Counted from the stretch's first letter, positions 40,735 to 49,170 are shown. The stretch is 64,000 nt of DNA from Gammaproteobacteria bacterium (GCA_023381645.1 JAMCRJ010000013.1:1-64000), one strand, 5' to 3'. A program made the numbers and translations. Notes: generated by a model not told the origin, from the sequence alone.

Positions 40735-40852
40735 GCCCAACGCCAAGTTTAGTGGTGGCCGGAGCGTAGCAGTTTTTGTGCCATAGGATAAGCGTAACGA
40801 ATGGCACAAAAACTGCGGAGTGTAAGACGTCCACTGCAACGCCTTGTTATAC
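40735..40852 (-). other. attC: Integron attC site (cassette A)
   Basis: 118 bp starting at the stop codon of the 329-residue gene. On the minus strand it begins GTATAACAAGGCGTTGC, has a long stem GCAGTTTTTGTGCC / GGCACAAAAACTGC and ends GGCGTTGGGC, with R' GTTGGGC fitting GTTRRRY. Typical attC architecture and position. Confidence 0.78.
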
Positions 40853-41841
40853 TACGTGTAGGATGCAACAGGGGAAATCACTAAATCATTAAGAAGTTGG
40901 CCACCTTCACGCTCTGTAACTACGTCAACAGATTTCTCTGTGGCAGTTAGTAGATCTGTTTGCGATTGTGCTTCTAACGCTGCGATTACATCCATAATTG
41001 GAAATCCTCTCCGCATTTCTAGCTCTTTTGCTACTTGGCGGTCAGCTGGCGCTGGCAGAGCGACAGAAGGAGGAACTTGTGCGTCAGCGGCTATGAATTG
41101 TTGAACAATTCTCCATCCCGTATAAAACAACTCCATGAATGAACCGTCATATGGTATGGGACAAATAACCAGATTCCTTCCATCGTCTTTGTACACTTTG
41201 TCAGAAGAGCCTTGCGTGGCTGGTACGATTCCAACTCGGAGCCCTTTTGCACCTTCTAGGTGCTTTGCATTAATCTTTAATGTGGTTCCTAGCCAACGGT
41301 CAGCGTCAGTTGATCCGTAGAAAAGATCGGCCTTCCACAGGCCATTAATCGAAGATGGGAGTGCGGCTCGTGTATCTGGGCGATGGAAGGCAGCTGCAAG
41401 CCTATTCATGTATGCCTTGAGCTTGGGGGGCTGCGCCTGCGCGCCTGTTAATATCCTAGAGTCATCAGTCAATAATTGATTAGCCGTATCGATAATGCGA
41501 GTTTTTCCTGATTTTTCAAAACCTAAAAGTATTGACTGAAAAGAACTTCCGGGCAATTTGCAGAGCCTGGAAGCATCTGATAAGCGCTCCATGACCATGG
41601 GATCTTGGCGGCGAATTGCATCATGAACTGCCCACTCAAAACAAAATCCTACGTCACCGCACCCATCCCGATAAGCCCTGGGGAGCATGAATAGCTTCAT
41701 TTCTTCCATACCACCCAATTCGCTCAAGACTTCTCTCTTGATCCCAGTAAGAAGTGCGGTGAGGATAGGCCTGACGATAGCTATTCTTGCTAGGACCTCA
41801 CTTCCTACAGGGCTCTGTTGGTTTTCAATCAGCAATTTCAT
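40852..41841 (-). CDS. Cassette-borne hypothetical protein, possible nuclease
   Basis: 329 residues. No named family recognised. A segment LWKADLFYGSTDADRWLGTTLKIN carries a D-x-n-TxK pattern that could be a PD-(D/E)xK nuclease core; that is a guess. ATG 41841 chosen over TTG 41856. Its stop abuts attC1, so it is a gene cassette. Confidence 0.55.
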   Translation of the reverse strand: MKLLIENQQSPVGSEVLARIAIVRPILTALLTGIKREVLSELGGMEEMKLFMLPRAYRDGCGDVGFCFEWAVHDAIRRQDPMVMERLSDASRLCKLPGSSFQSILLGFEKSGKTRIIDTANQLLTDDSRILTGAQAQPPKLKAYMNRLAAAFHRPDTRAALPSSINGLWKADLFYGSTDADRWLGTTLKINAKHLEGAKGLRVGIVPATQGSSDKVYKDDGRNLVICPIPYDGSFMELFYTGWRIVQQFIAADAQVPPSVALPAPADRQVAKELEMRRGFPIMDVIAALEAQSQTDLLTATEKSVDVVTEREGGQLLNDLVISPVASYT

Positions 41842-41962
41842 TTCATAATCTCTCAATCTGGAAGAAAAGCGGTATGACGTCTTGTCAGTCTATTGCGGCC
41901 ATCCAACTGCCTACTTCTACCCATCCTTAATAAACCCTTCGCCAAAATATGCGCACTCCGAG

Positions 41963-42970
41963 TTACCGCATCCCCGGAAACGGCAACGGCACCCGCGCCA
42001 CATGCTGCCTTACCTGGGCTAGAAGCATAGCGGAAACTTCGGGTGGCGTAATCCCTTGCCCCGTCCTGCCCTGCGCCCCTCGGCCATAGTGCGTCTGTTG
42101 GGTGCGATCCGAACTATGCCCCATCATAGCCGCAATCGCCACCGCATTGATCCGGTGCGCCCGCAGATTCGCGGCGAACTGATGGCGGGCCGTATAGAGG
42201 GTGATGCGCGGCCTCAGTGATCCAAACTCCTGATCCCAGGCCCACCGTAACCGCTTCGCCATCCTGATCAGAAGGGCCGCTCGTTCTTCCGGTGTCTCCC
42301 GCAGTCTGACCCACAGCGCAATCATGTTGCGTTCCGGTTCCGGCCACGCGCCAAGGTCTAAAAGACGCTCCGGTCCCAGGCCGCGTACCCGTCGCCCGGA
42401 TTTGTCAAAGGCTCCCTTGGCGCAGGGAACCGTCAGGTGTTGGCCGTCCCATTCCACTCCGCGCACCCATTCCACCGGGCGCACCCCGACCCGCATGACG
42501 GCCTCCATCCACAAGACCGTCTCCCACTCGTTGACCACCTGGAGCCTCTGGCGCACCTTGTCCCATCGCTCCCGACCGAAAGACCGCATTCGCTTGCCCG
42601 GCGACTTGGGCTTTTGCGGTACGGTAAGACTCTCCGCTGCCCAGGGAAGGCGTAGAGCGCTTTCGATGCGCCCGCGAACCGCAGGCGGCATCCAAAAAGG
42701 GCTTTGCGGGAACGTGTCCAAACTCTCCAGAAACCAAAGCAATGCCGACCGATAGCGCCGTACCGTGACCTCTGACCACGGCTGTACCCGCAGGCGCTCC
42801 AGCCATGCTATCCAGAGTTCCGCTCCTGAGCAGGGTGCAACCCCTTCGCAGGGTGCAACCCCATGCACCGAGACCGCTTCCGGCGCAAATCGCCGCCCCA
42901 GACGACGCACCAGATCGGCGTAGTCCTCTACCGTCTCTTGTGACCGGGGCCAGCGGGGCAGGGTATCCAT
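41963..42970 (-). CDS. Second tyrosine-recombinase-like protein
   Basis: 335 residues. N-terminal core-binding-like half, C-terminal catalytic-like region with RVGVRPVEW (Arg), YTARHQFAANLRA (HxxR equivalent altered to ARHQ) and MMGHSSDRTQQTHYG (His, Tyr). Less canonical than the integrase at 34825. A Cys/Pro low-complexity loop near residue 60 is encoded by the dispersed repeat at 42831-42862. It is not IntI-like and lies upstream of the cassettes in the same direction. Confidence 0.7.
   Translation of the reverse strand: MDTLPRWPRSQETVEDYADLVRRLGRRFAPEAVSVHGVAPCEGVAPCSGAELWIAWLERLRVQPWSEVTVRRYRSALLWFLESLDTFPQSPFWMPPAVRGRIESALRLPWAAESLTVPQKPKSPGKRMRSFGRERWDKVRQRLQVVNEWETVLWMEAVMRVGVRPVEWVRGVEWDGQHLTVPCAKGAFDKSGRRVRGLGPERLLDLGAWPEPERNMIALWVRLRETPEERAALLIRMAKRLRWAWDQEFGSLRPRITLYTARHQFAANLRAHRINAVAIAAMMGHSSDRTQQTHYGRGAQGRTGQGITPPEVSAMLLAQVRQHVARVPLPFPGMR
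42831..42862. repeat. In-frame dispersed mini-repeat, doubled
   Basis: Two tandem CAGGGTGCAACCCC units within the recombinase-like gene, coding GVAPCEGVAPCSG. Confidence 0.55.
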
Positions 42971-43071
42971 GTTCACAATTCTGGCCCGTAAAACGGGTGG
43001 GTGCAAGGCTGGCCCTCACGTTACTGTTCCCTCCCGCACCCAGGCCCGCCACCCAAAAATCCGGCAACTGT

Positions 43072-43272
43072 ATCGTTGTGGGCACCGCACGGTGCCCTTG
43101 TGGTGCCCTTACGGTGCCCACAACGGGTCACTTCGCCCCTTCTCCAGAACTGTATCCGTGTGGTGCCCACAACGGGTCGCGGCGGTGCCCACAACGGGTC
43201 CGCACGGGCACCGCACGGTGCCCATAACGGGTCACGGGAAAAGTGTATCGCTATGGGCACCGTGCGGTGCCC
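43072..43272. repeat. Iteron-and-palindrome region, candidate origin
   Basis: Four direct repeats GGTGCCCACAACGGGTC at 43113-43129, 43162-43178, 43184-43200 and 43217-43233 (the last has one change). Three 18-bp palindromes GGGCACCGCACGGTGCCC at 43080-43097, 43206-43223 and 43255-43272 (the last has TG centre). TGTATC recurs before several copies. It lies between a leftward recombinase and the rightward transfer operon: candidate replication or transfer origin, or regulator sites. Confidence 0.6.
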
Positions 43273-43299
43273 GCATGTGGTCACAAAATTTCGGGCGAG

Positions 43300-43321
43300 C
43301 GCGAAAAATCGGCATCACCCT
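43300..43321 (+). promoter_or_regulatory. Element-wide upstream motif, copy a
   Basis: CGCGAAAAATCGGCATCACC lies 33 nt before the DotC start, in sense orientation. Best match to the consensus. Confidence 0.6.
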
Positions 43322-43354
43322 ACTGAAAGAGGGCAATTTTCTCAGGAGAACACC

Positions 43355-44197
43355 ATGCACTACACAGATCAGACAGCCATCGTCCGCAGCATCGAGCAGT
43401 TGCAGGCGTCCGACCGACCAGCGGTAGTCCGCAAGCTATCGGACTTGCAGGAGCGATCCATGCGCAAGGAAGCCCTTTCCCTGGGGGCGCAGGCAGGCTT
43501 GTATGAACAGGGAAAGAAACTCGACGCATGGCTCCGGACGCGGGCAAAGCAACTGGACCAGACCTATGACTTTCGGCGGCTGGTGTATCCCGCATCCCTG
43601 CATGTGCAAAGTCACCTGACCGGAACCAGCCTCTTGCCCCCGGTCGTGGAGTTTTCCCAGAACTTCACCCGCATCGAGGGACCGGACACCCTGCATGTGG
43701 CCCGGAGTTTCTATCGAATTTCCCAACAGGCGCGGTTCTCGACCGTGGTCCCCAACTGGCGGGAATATCTCTGGCAGGCATGGCCCAGGCCCAACATCGA
43801 CGCGGTTCCGCGTGTGCTGCTGCCCGACAATGCCGCCGAGCGCAAGGTGTGGATCGCCAACGTGAAGCGCGGCTTCACCCTGGGCTTGCGTCAAGCCCTG
43901 ACCGACTTTCATACCAGCCTCGTCCGCTTGCAGCGGGACTTCCTGGGTATGGTGCTGTACCGCAAGCTGGAAATGCAGGGCAAGATTGGAGCGCCAATTT
44001 TGGCCCATGCCACCGAGGGCAATGTGGTTTCCGCCCAGGGCCGGGATCTCCGGGTGCAGGCCGAGGACTTGCGGATCACCCGGCTACCGGCGTGGCATCC
44101 CAATCAGTATTGGCCGGACACGCCCTGGAAGGCTCCTGAGTACCGGACACCGGCCAATCTGAAAGGGCACCCCGAAGCGACCGGGGCGGCGCAATGA
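43355..44197 (+). CDS. dotC: DotC/TraI-like type IVB secretion protein
   Basis: 280 residues. ALSLGAQAGLYEQGKKLDAWL, LLPPVVEFSQNF, QARFSTVVPNWREYLWQAW and LRITRLPAW match the DotC/TraI (IncI) family along its length. DotC is normally an outer-membrane lipoprotein of the core complex; here no signal peptide or lipobox is seen from ATG 43355, which has AGGAGA upstream. It overlaps dotB by 4 bp. Confidence 0.82.
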   Translation: MHYTDQTAIVRSIEQLQASDRPAVVRKLSDLQERSMRKEALSLGAQAGLYEQGKKLDAWLRTRAKQLDQTYDFRRLVYPASLHVQSHLTGTSLLPPVVEFSQNFTRIEGPDTLHVARSFYRISQQARFSTVVPNWREYLWQAWPRPNIDAVPRVLLPDNAAERKVWIANVKRGFTLGLRQALTDFHTSLVRLQRDFLGMVLYRKLEMQGKIGAPILAHATEGNVVSAQGRDLRVQAEDLRITRLPAWHPNQYWPDTPWKAPEYRTPANLKGHPEATGAAQ

Positions 44198-45771
44198 GTC
44201 ATGCGCTGGTAGAGCGCCAACTGGATAGCTGGCTGGATGAAGCCGTGGCCCGGAAAGCGTCCGACATTGACTTTCTGATTGGCAAGCCGCCCATCCTCAA
44301 GATTGGTGCGCGGCGGCGTCATCTGGAGGCCCCGGCGCTCACCGATCATTTCATGGTGGCGCTGGCGAATGTGCTCTATCCCAACGCGGCGGAGGAAATG
44401 GCCCGGTCCCGGACGGGGGTGGCGGCGGCCTATCGGCGGATATTTCGCAACCTGCCCGTAGGCCACCCCGACCGGGGCCGCGCCCATCGTTTCCGGGTCA
44501 ACATCGTGCCCGGCCTGTCCATCGACGGCGGCTTTGGGGTGCACATCACCATGCGTTCCATTCCGAGTGTGGTGCCATTACCCCATGAAATCGGCTTGCC
44601 AGAGGAAATCCTGTCTTACTTCCGGCATCGGGACGGATTGGTTTTGGTCACTGGACCGACCAACTGCCATGCGCCGGGGCACCCGATTCGCCTTGCGGAC
44701 TGGACGACTAAGCCCGTCGAGCAAATTGACCCGTTGCGCGATCTGGTCATGGGTTGGGACTACCTGCCGCGCCGGGTGCGGGCGGTGCATCGGGGCGAGG
44801 CGGACATGGTGCGGATTCGGGGCATCGAGGATGGTATCGGTCAGCCGCTGAGGGCTTTCTCGGTGACGGCGGATCACTGGATTCCGGTCGCCCGCAAAAG
44901 CGCGGATCTCCTGAAAGGGCTGTCGGAACAACTCATGCAGGCCAGGGATTTGCCGGAGGATCAACCGTTTTATCTGATCCAGCGGGTCCGGGAGCAATTC
45001 CTGTTACGCCGGTGTGTGCGCGAGCCGGGGGGGCGGCGGGGGACTTTTGCCGGTCTGGAATTGGCGCGGGCAACGGACAAGCTCTACCAGGACGGGGCCG
45101 GGGTCATCCACCACAATTCGGGCAAGAGTACCGCTTTGGCATCCGTCATTCGGTATCAGGCTGAGGACGATAGTGAAAATTTGAAAGTCCTGACCTTGGA
45201 AAACCCCATCGAGTTTCCGCTATCCGAGATCGACACCCCTTACGCCACGATCTATCAGGTCGAGGTGCCCACCCACGTCAAGACTTTCAAGCGGGGGATC
45301 GAGGAATACATGCGCCATTCCCCCGACATTATCCTGGTCGGTGAAATGCGCGATGCGGAAACCATGAGCGCCGGGATTCTGGCTTCAGTAACCGGGCATC
45401 AGGTGATGGGCACTCTGCATAGTACGGGCTTTGCCACCACCATCAACCGGGTGGTGAACAACCTGCCCCCGGAGGATGCGGCAGCCATGCGTCACGACCT
45501 CATCGACAGTCTGCGTTTCGTGTTCACGCAAAGGCTGTTACCGACCCCGGAAGGCGACAGGACGGCGGTGCGGGAATGGCTGGTGTGTGATGCCTATGTG
45601 CGACGGAAGCTGCACGAGGCCGCAGAGAAGAACACCTTGCAAAAGATCGGGCACGAACTGGTCTGGCGGTTTGGTCGGCCCATCATGGATGACGTGGAAC
45701 GAGGGTACCGGGAAGGCCGGATTTTGGAGATGGACTACGAAAAGTTCAGGAGGGACTTCGGTGGAAAATGA
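44194..45771 (+). CDS. dotB: DotB/TraJ transfer ATPase, intein-interrupted
   Basis: 525 codons; without the 151-residue insert the mature protein is 374 residues, the normal DotB length. Extein motifs: Walker A split as GPTN...SGKST, Walker B DIILVGEMRDAETM, His box TGHQVMGTLHS. DotB is the cytoplasmic hexameric motor of type IVB systems, akin to PilT. ATG overlaps dotC; the gene ends over icmT. The motor should be inactive until the insert is removed by splicing. Confidence 0.9.
   Translation: MSHALVERQLDSWLDEAVARKASDIDFLIGKPPILKIGARRRHLEAPALTDHFMVALANVLYPNAAEEMARSRTGVAAAYRRIFRNLPVGHPDRGRAHRFRVNIVPGLSIDGGFGVHITMRSIPSVVPLPHEIGLPEEILSYFRHRDGLVLVTGPTNCHAPGHPIRLADWTTKPVEQIDPLRDLVMGWDYLPRRVRAVHRGEADMVRIRGIEDGIGQPLRAFSVTADHWIPVARKSADLLKGLSEQLMQARDLPEDQPFYLIQRVREQFLLRRCVREPGGRRGTFAGLELARATDKLYQDGAGVIHHNSGKSTALASVIRYQAEDDSENLKVLTLENPIEFPLSEIDTPYATIYQVEVPTHVKTFKRGIEEYMRHSPDIILVGEMRDAETMSAGILASVTGHQVMGTLHSTGFATTINRVVNNLPPEDAAAMRHDLIDSLRFVFTQRLLPTPEGDRTAVREWLVCDAYVRRKLHEAAEKNTLQKIGHELVWRFGRPIMDDVERGYREGRILEMDYEKFRRDFGGK
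44665..45117 (+). other. Mini-intein in DotB
   Basis: Residues 158-308 of the DotB precursor. Begins with Cys1 after Asn-157, has block A-like CHAPGHPIRLAD, block B VTADHW (TxxH), and ends VIHHN followed by Ser+1. Exact removal recreates the P-loop GPTNSGKST. No LAGLIDADG or other homing-endonuclease motif; only about 45 residues of linker lie between the splicing halves. Confidence 0.85.
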
Positions 45772-46012
45772 CGTGATTTATTTTTGGCGGGATGCCGGGC
45801 GCAGGCTCAAATTCTTCCTGTTCCCGGCGTTTACGGCGCTTCCAGGCTTCTGGGTGATCTTTCACCTGTTCCATTGGACGGCCTGGGCGCTGTGGTTGGC
45901 ATTTTGTGTCCTGGGCTGGTTCATGGCGAAGCGGGAACTCTGGACGGACGAGTTTTTCCGGGCCGTGCGGGTGTTCTTCGCGGGCAAGCGGCGCTTGCGG
46001 AGTGTGTTCTGA
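45761..46012 (+). CDS. icmT: IcmT/TraK-like type IVB protein
   Basis: 83 residues. Starts VENDVIYFWRDAGRRLKFFL with two membrane segments, matching IcmT (WRD near the start, two helices). GTG 45761 lies inside the dotB end, with AGGAGG upstream at good spacing. The gene order dotC-dotB-icmT equals traI-traJ-traK of IncI plasmids. Confidence 0.8.
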   Translation: MENDVIYFWRDAGRRLKFFLFPAFTALPGFWVIFHLFHWTAWALWLAFCVLGWFMAKRELWTDEFFRAVRVFFAGKRRLRSVF

Positions 46013-46431
46013 TGGCGCGGGTCGAGCATCGTAGGGTGTTGCTGCGTCTCTACGATGATGTGCCGCAGCATCAGGAGATATTGCGCTGGCTGGATGGATA
46101 TTCCGGGCGCGGCTTGCAGGAAATCTTGCGGGGAGCGTTGATGATCGGCTTGCCGCGACTGTTGGGGTCTGACGCCCTGCAAGGAACCGGCGCCCGGCAA
46201 GGGGAGTGTGCGACCCCCGTTCAGGTGGCTTCCCCTTCTGAAACCGTGGGTTCGTCTGTGGAGCAGCCCCCCTTGCAGGATGCGAACCCGTTGCAGGGCT
46301 CCGGTCCCTTGTCGGGCGCCAGTCCCAGGCAGGAAGCGTCGGAGCGCCAGCGCCCGGATTTCTTGCCGGGAAACACGAATGGAGATGCAAAAAGGGTATT
46401 GGCCAAGTTGTTTGAATCGGAGGGTTTATGA
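46012..46431 (+). CDS. Hypothetical, possible ParM partner
   Basis: 139 residues. N-terminal 50 residues are basic and helical (MARVEHRRVLLRLYDDVPQ); the remainder is low complexity, built by dispersed GC-rich repeats. It overlaps icmT (TGATG) and the ParM gene. Its place suggests a StbB/ParR-type adaptor, but no ribbon-helix-helix motif is certain. Confidence 0.55.
   Translation: MARVEHRRVLLRLYDDVPQHQEILRWLDGYSGRGLQEILRGALMIGLPRLLGSDALQGTGARQGECATPVQVASPSETVGSSVEQPPLQDANPLQGSGPLSGASPRQEASERQRPDFLPGNTNGDAKRVLAKLFESEGL
46270..46298. repeat. In-frame dispersed mini-repeat
   Basis: CCCTTGCAGGATGCGAACCC plus a second half-unit, coding PLQDANPLQGS; a weaker copy is near 46174-46205. Confidence 0.5.
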
Positions 46432-47393
46432 GCAAGCACAATGAAGGGGCGCGGTTGGAAGGTCAGGCATCCCAGGTCTGGGGCCTGGATGACGGATATG
46501 GAGAGATCAAGGTCGCGGGGGCCAATGGCATGTTCGCCATGCCGTCGCTGATTCGTTCCGGCGCACGGTTGGAACTCGGTGCGGAAGGCCGGGAGAACCC
46601 CATCTACCACACCGAGGGCCAGCCCTTCACCGTAGGTGATGGCATCGACACGCTGAACACCCGCTTTGACGGCTACGAGCGTAGTCCGATGAACCGGGTC
46701 ATGAGCCTTCACGCGCTCTTGACACAGGGCTTCCGCGAGGGCGATACCGTGGTGACCGGCCTTCCCGTTCGCCTCTTTTTCCGGCAGGACGGCAGCATCA
46801 ACGAGGAAGCTGTGAAAGCCCGGAAGGCATCTCTCATGATCGAGGTGCAGGACGCGGCTCATCAGCCCTTGCCCAAGCCCGGCAAGGTCAAGGTGGTCGC
46901 CCAGGGCTTGACGGCGCTCATGGCCCTGGATTGCGAGAGTGCGGCGATCCTCGACGTGGGGGCGCGAACCATGGATGCCACGGTGTTCCAGGGCGGGCGC
47001 ATCCTCATGGACCGGACGGGCGGGCGCAATCTGGGCGTGCTGGACATGCAGGCCCGCTTTGCCGAGCGCATCGCCAAGCGGTTTGACTATCCCTTGGCCG
47101 ATCATCTGGTGTATCGGGCCTTTCGGGATGGCAAGGTCAAGGTCATGGGCAAGGACCACGACCTGAGTGAAGAACGCGAGGCGGCGATTCGGGAAGTGGC
47201 GAGCAATATCTGGCAGGAAGCGGCCAGCATCTTTCGCACGGTGCAGGACGTGGACAATATCGTGCTGATTGGCGGCGGGGCCGAGTTTTTGGGTCTACCC
47301 GGCGAAAAAGGCGGTTTTCCGTATCCGCATGTGCGGGTGGCGGACGACCCGATTTTCGCCAATGCCCAGGGGATGCTTGCTTATGGGCGCTGA
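46428..47393 (+). CDS. parM: ParM/StbA-like actin ATPase
   Basis: 321 residues. Actin-fold motifs: phosphate-1 GLDDGYGEIKVA, phosphate-2 AILDVGARTMDATVF, adenosine VLIGGGAEF. Such filaments push plasmid copies apart at division. A plasmid-type segregation protein inside a chromosomal element suggests an extrachromosomal stage. Overlaps both neighbours. Confidence 0.82.
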   Translation: MSKHNEGARLEGQASQVWGLDDGYGEIKVAGANGMFAMPSLIRSGARLELGAEGRENPIYHTEGQPFTVGDGIDTLNTRFDGYERSPMNRVMSLHALLTQGFREGDTVVTGLPVRLFFRQDGSINEEAVKARKASLMIEVQDAAHQPLPKPGKVKVVAQGLTALMALDCESAAILDVGARTMDATVFQGGRILMDRTGGRNLGVLDMQARFAERIAKRFDYPLADHLVYRAFRDGKVKVMGKDHDLSEEREAAIREVASNIWQEAASIFRTVQDVDNIVLIGGGAEFLGLPGEKGGFPYPHVRVADDPIFANAQGMLAYGR

Positions 47394-47994
47394 CCTGACT
47401 CAGGTTCCCGCGAAAACGCTGGCGGACACCATCATGAACTCGCACCGGATTCTGGCGCGGGTCCATGAGGATGAGATCGAGGAAGTCCGGGCGCGGCTAC
47501 AGGAGATCGTGGCCGCCACCCAGACGATTCAGAACTTCGACCAGGAGCTTCGGCAAACCATCGACGCGGTGAAGGAAGTGACCAGCAAGCAAAAGGCGCT
47601 GGTCGATGCGTGGCTGGGCCGCCATCAGGATTTCCTGGACACCTTTGACAAAAAGGCCGAAGGCTTCATGAAGCAGTCCACGGACAGCTATGTGAAAATA
47701 CTGGAGACCCAGGCGCAGTCCTTGAACGGTGATCTGGTCAAAAAGCTCAAACCCGTTCTGGATCAGTTGGCGGCCTCCTTACAGATGGAAGTGGACGCCC
47801 TGGGCAAGAAGGTGAGCGAGAACACGCATAATGCGATGCACGACCTGGACGACTTCAACGCCGCCGTGCGTCGTCACACGAAAAACTGGCAGGATCAGAC
47901 GGTGAAGCTCTACAGCCGGATTCTCGCCTTTTCGGTCCTGGGGGCCTTTGCCGGGACGATGGTGGCCCTCTTTTTATCGCGCCTTGTTCGTTGA
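47383..47994 (+). CDS. Coiled-coil membrane-anchored protein
   Basis: 203 residues. Long coiled coil (about residues 20-160) and one C-terminal membrane helix (ILAFSVLGAFAGTMVALFL). No family recognised. ATG 47383 overlaps the parM end by 11 bp. Last gene of the rightward operon dotC to here. Confidence 0.7.
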   Translation: MGADLTQVPAKTLADTIMNSHRILARVHEDEIEEVRARLQEIVAATQTIQNFDQELRQTIDAVKEVTSKQKALVDAWLGRHQDFLDTFDKKAEGFMKQSTDSYVKILETQAQSLNGDLVKKLKPVLDQLAASLQMEVDALGKKVSENTHNAMHDLDDFNAAVRRHTKNWQDQTVKLYSRILAFSVLGAFAGTMVALFLSRLVR

Positions 47995-48015
47995 GCGGGT
48001 CGAGCGATAGAGCCA

Positions 48016-48210
48016 TCAGCCGCCCCAGACGACCGCAATGCCCAGGACCGCCGTGAGCAGAACCTCTCCCATGCTCATGTCGCGCCTGACGTGGAAGATC
48101 ACCCCATAGATGAATCCGTGGATCAGCGCGGAGATGATGGTGTGCGCCAGCCAGTGCCCTTTGGGAGACGCCGCGTGGTGGTAGGCGTATTGAAATGAGT
48201 CGTGCGAAAA
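48016..48210 (-). pseudogene. Orphan membrane frame of a shifted gene
   Basis: Minus-strand frame with no start codon, reading HDSFQYAYHHAASPKGHW and then two hydrophobic segments (HTIISALIHGFIYGVIF, LLTAVLGIAVVWGG) to a stop at 48016. It overlaps the 3' part of the lipoprotein frame, joined near TTTT at 48207-48210. It looks like the real C-terminus, displaced by a shift. Confidence 0.5.
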
Positions 48211-48335
48211 TCGCCAGACAGGTTTTGCAGATAGGCCACCTTGGCGGCGCGGGCAGGCGGTCCTTCATGGGTAGAGCATCCGGCCATGGTCAGTGCCGCA
48301 AAAGCGAGAACGGCGGTGCGCGATAGCGATTTCAT
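48123..48335 (-). CDS. Small lipoprotein
   Basis: 70 residues as read. Lipobox LTMAGC near residue 20. After about residue 45 the sequence (TTHFNTPTTTRRLPKG) looks out of frame, and the membrane segment lies in the other frame (48016-48210). So the true product may be about 100 residues. Downstream of dotD in the same direction. Confidence 0.55.
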   Translation of the reverse strand: MKSLSRTAVLAFAALTMAGCSTHEGPPARAAKVAYLQNLSGDFRTTHFNTPTTTRRLPKGTGWRTPSSPR

Positions 48336-48353
48336 ACGAAATCCTCCGTAGGA

Positions 48354-49145
48354 TCAAGGGCGATACAGGATGCCGCCCGCCGCCATCCACTTCCGGGCAA
48401 TCTGATCTTCCGCGTGGTTGGGGTGAATGGGCATGACCAGCTTCCAGTGATGGGACAGGGCCGTTTGCAGGGGGATCTCGGGGCCGTGCGGGCCTTCCGG
48501 CAGTGGATGCAGGGAACCACCCTTGCCCACGGTCAGAAGGTGATGGGGAGAGCGCAGGAGGCCGTTCTTGCCCACGGTCGCCGGAATCATGGGGTTGGCA
48601 TCCGGCTGCATCATAGGCGGGCATTGTTTGAGGACCGGATGGGACGGCAGCCATTGCGGGTTGTACGAAGTGAGTTCCAGGGTGCGGCCCAGGGGGAGGA
48701 TGCGCAGGGTGGCCACATGCACCATTTGCTGATTGATCTCCCGCACGATGACGGGCAGCGGCGCGTTGGTGTTCCAAACCGCCACGTCCGGCATGGGGTT
48801 AGCACCCTGCAAGAGTTGCGGGTGAACCGCCAGGGCCGAGCGCCAGCCAATCCGTTGCGCGAGTTCCGCCATGAGGCGGCTGACCGGGCCGGACCAGTGC
48901 AGTTGCAGGCGATCCGTCACGCCGGACACCTTGGAAACGTGGGTGACGGCCACGGCGGGGTTTTGCAGATGGACTTCGGTGATCTGATCCAGATGCTTCA
49001 AGGATTCGGCGGCGGTCTGGGCGGACTGGTTCAACCACGCGGAGGCTTGCGTGAGGGGGACGGTTTGCGGCGCGGAAATCTGGGGATGCGCGGCGCAACC
49101 GCTGAGTCCCAGGGCAAGCACGGAAAAGGCAATACGATTTTTCAT
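48354..49145 (-). CDS. dotD: DotD/TraH-like lipoprotein
   Basis: 263 residues. Lipobox LGLSGCAAH; the central domain RLQLHWSGPVSRLMAELAQ... with NAPLPVIVREINQQM and LGRTLELTSY matches the DotD periplasmic secretin-like domain. It has an additional C-terminal 90 residues. DotD and DotC help outer-membrane assembly of the core complex. ATG 49145 with AGGAG. Confidence 0.72.
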   Translation of the reverse strand: MKNRIAFSVLALGLSGCAAHPQISAPQTVPLTQASAWLNQSAQTAAESLKHLDQITEVHLQNPAVAVTHVSKVSGVTDRLQLHWSGPVSRLMAELAQRIGWRSALAVHPQLLQGANPMPDVAVWNTNAPLPVIVREINQQMVHVATLRILPLGRTLELTSYNPQWLPSHPVLKQCPPMMQPDANPMIPATVGKNGLLRSPHHLLTVGKGGSLHPLPEGPHGPEIPLQTALSHHWKLVMPIHPNHAEDQIARKWMAAGGILYRP

Positions 49146-49170
49146 GACAACTCCTGATTGCTGATGGCTT

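Noticed and set aside
41963..42970. Integron integrase for the cassette array
   Set aside because: The recombinase lacks the IntI extra helix motif, reads the same way as the cassettes and has a weak catalytic pattern.
43072..43272. CRISPR array
   Set aside because: Repeats are 17 bp, spacing is irregular (49, 22, 33 bp between starts) and no cas genes are present; iterons fit better.
43001..43354. Extended N-terminus for DotC
   Set aside because: Upstream codons run through the repeats and the upstream motif; ATG 43355 has a good ribosome site.
44665..45117. Group I or II intron in dotB
   Set aside because: The frame is open through the insert and carries intein residues at both ends; an RNA intron would not need this.
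47855..48268. A 137-codon leftward frame over the operon ends
   Set aside because: Crosses two real genes and the stops; Arg- and Pro-rich shadow. The real coding here is in the lipoprotein and membrane frames.
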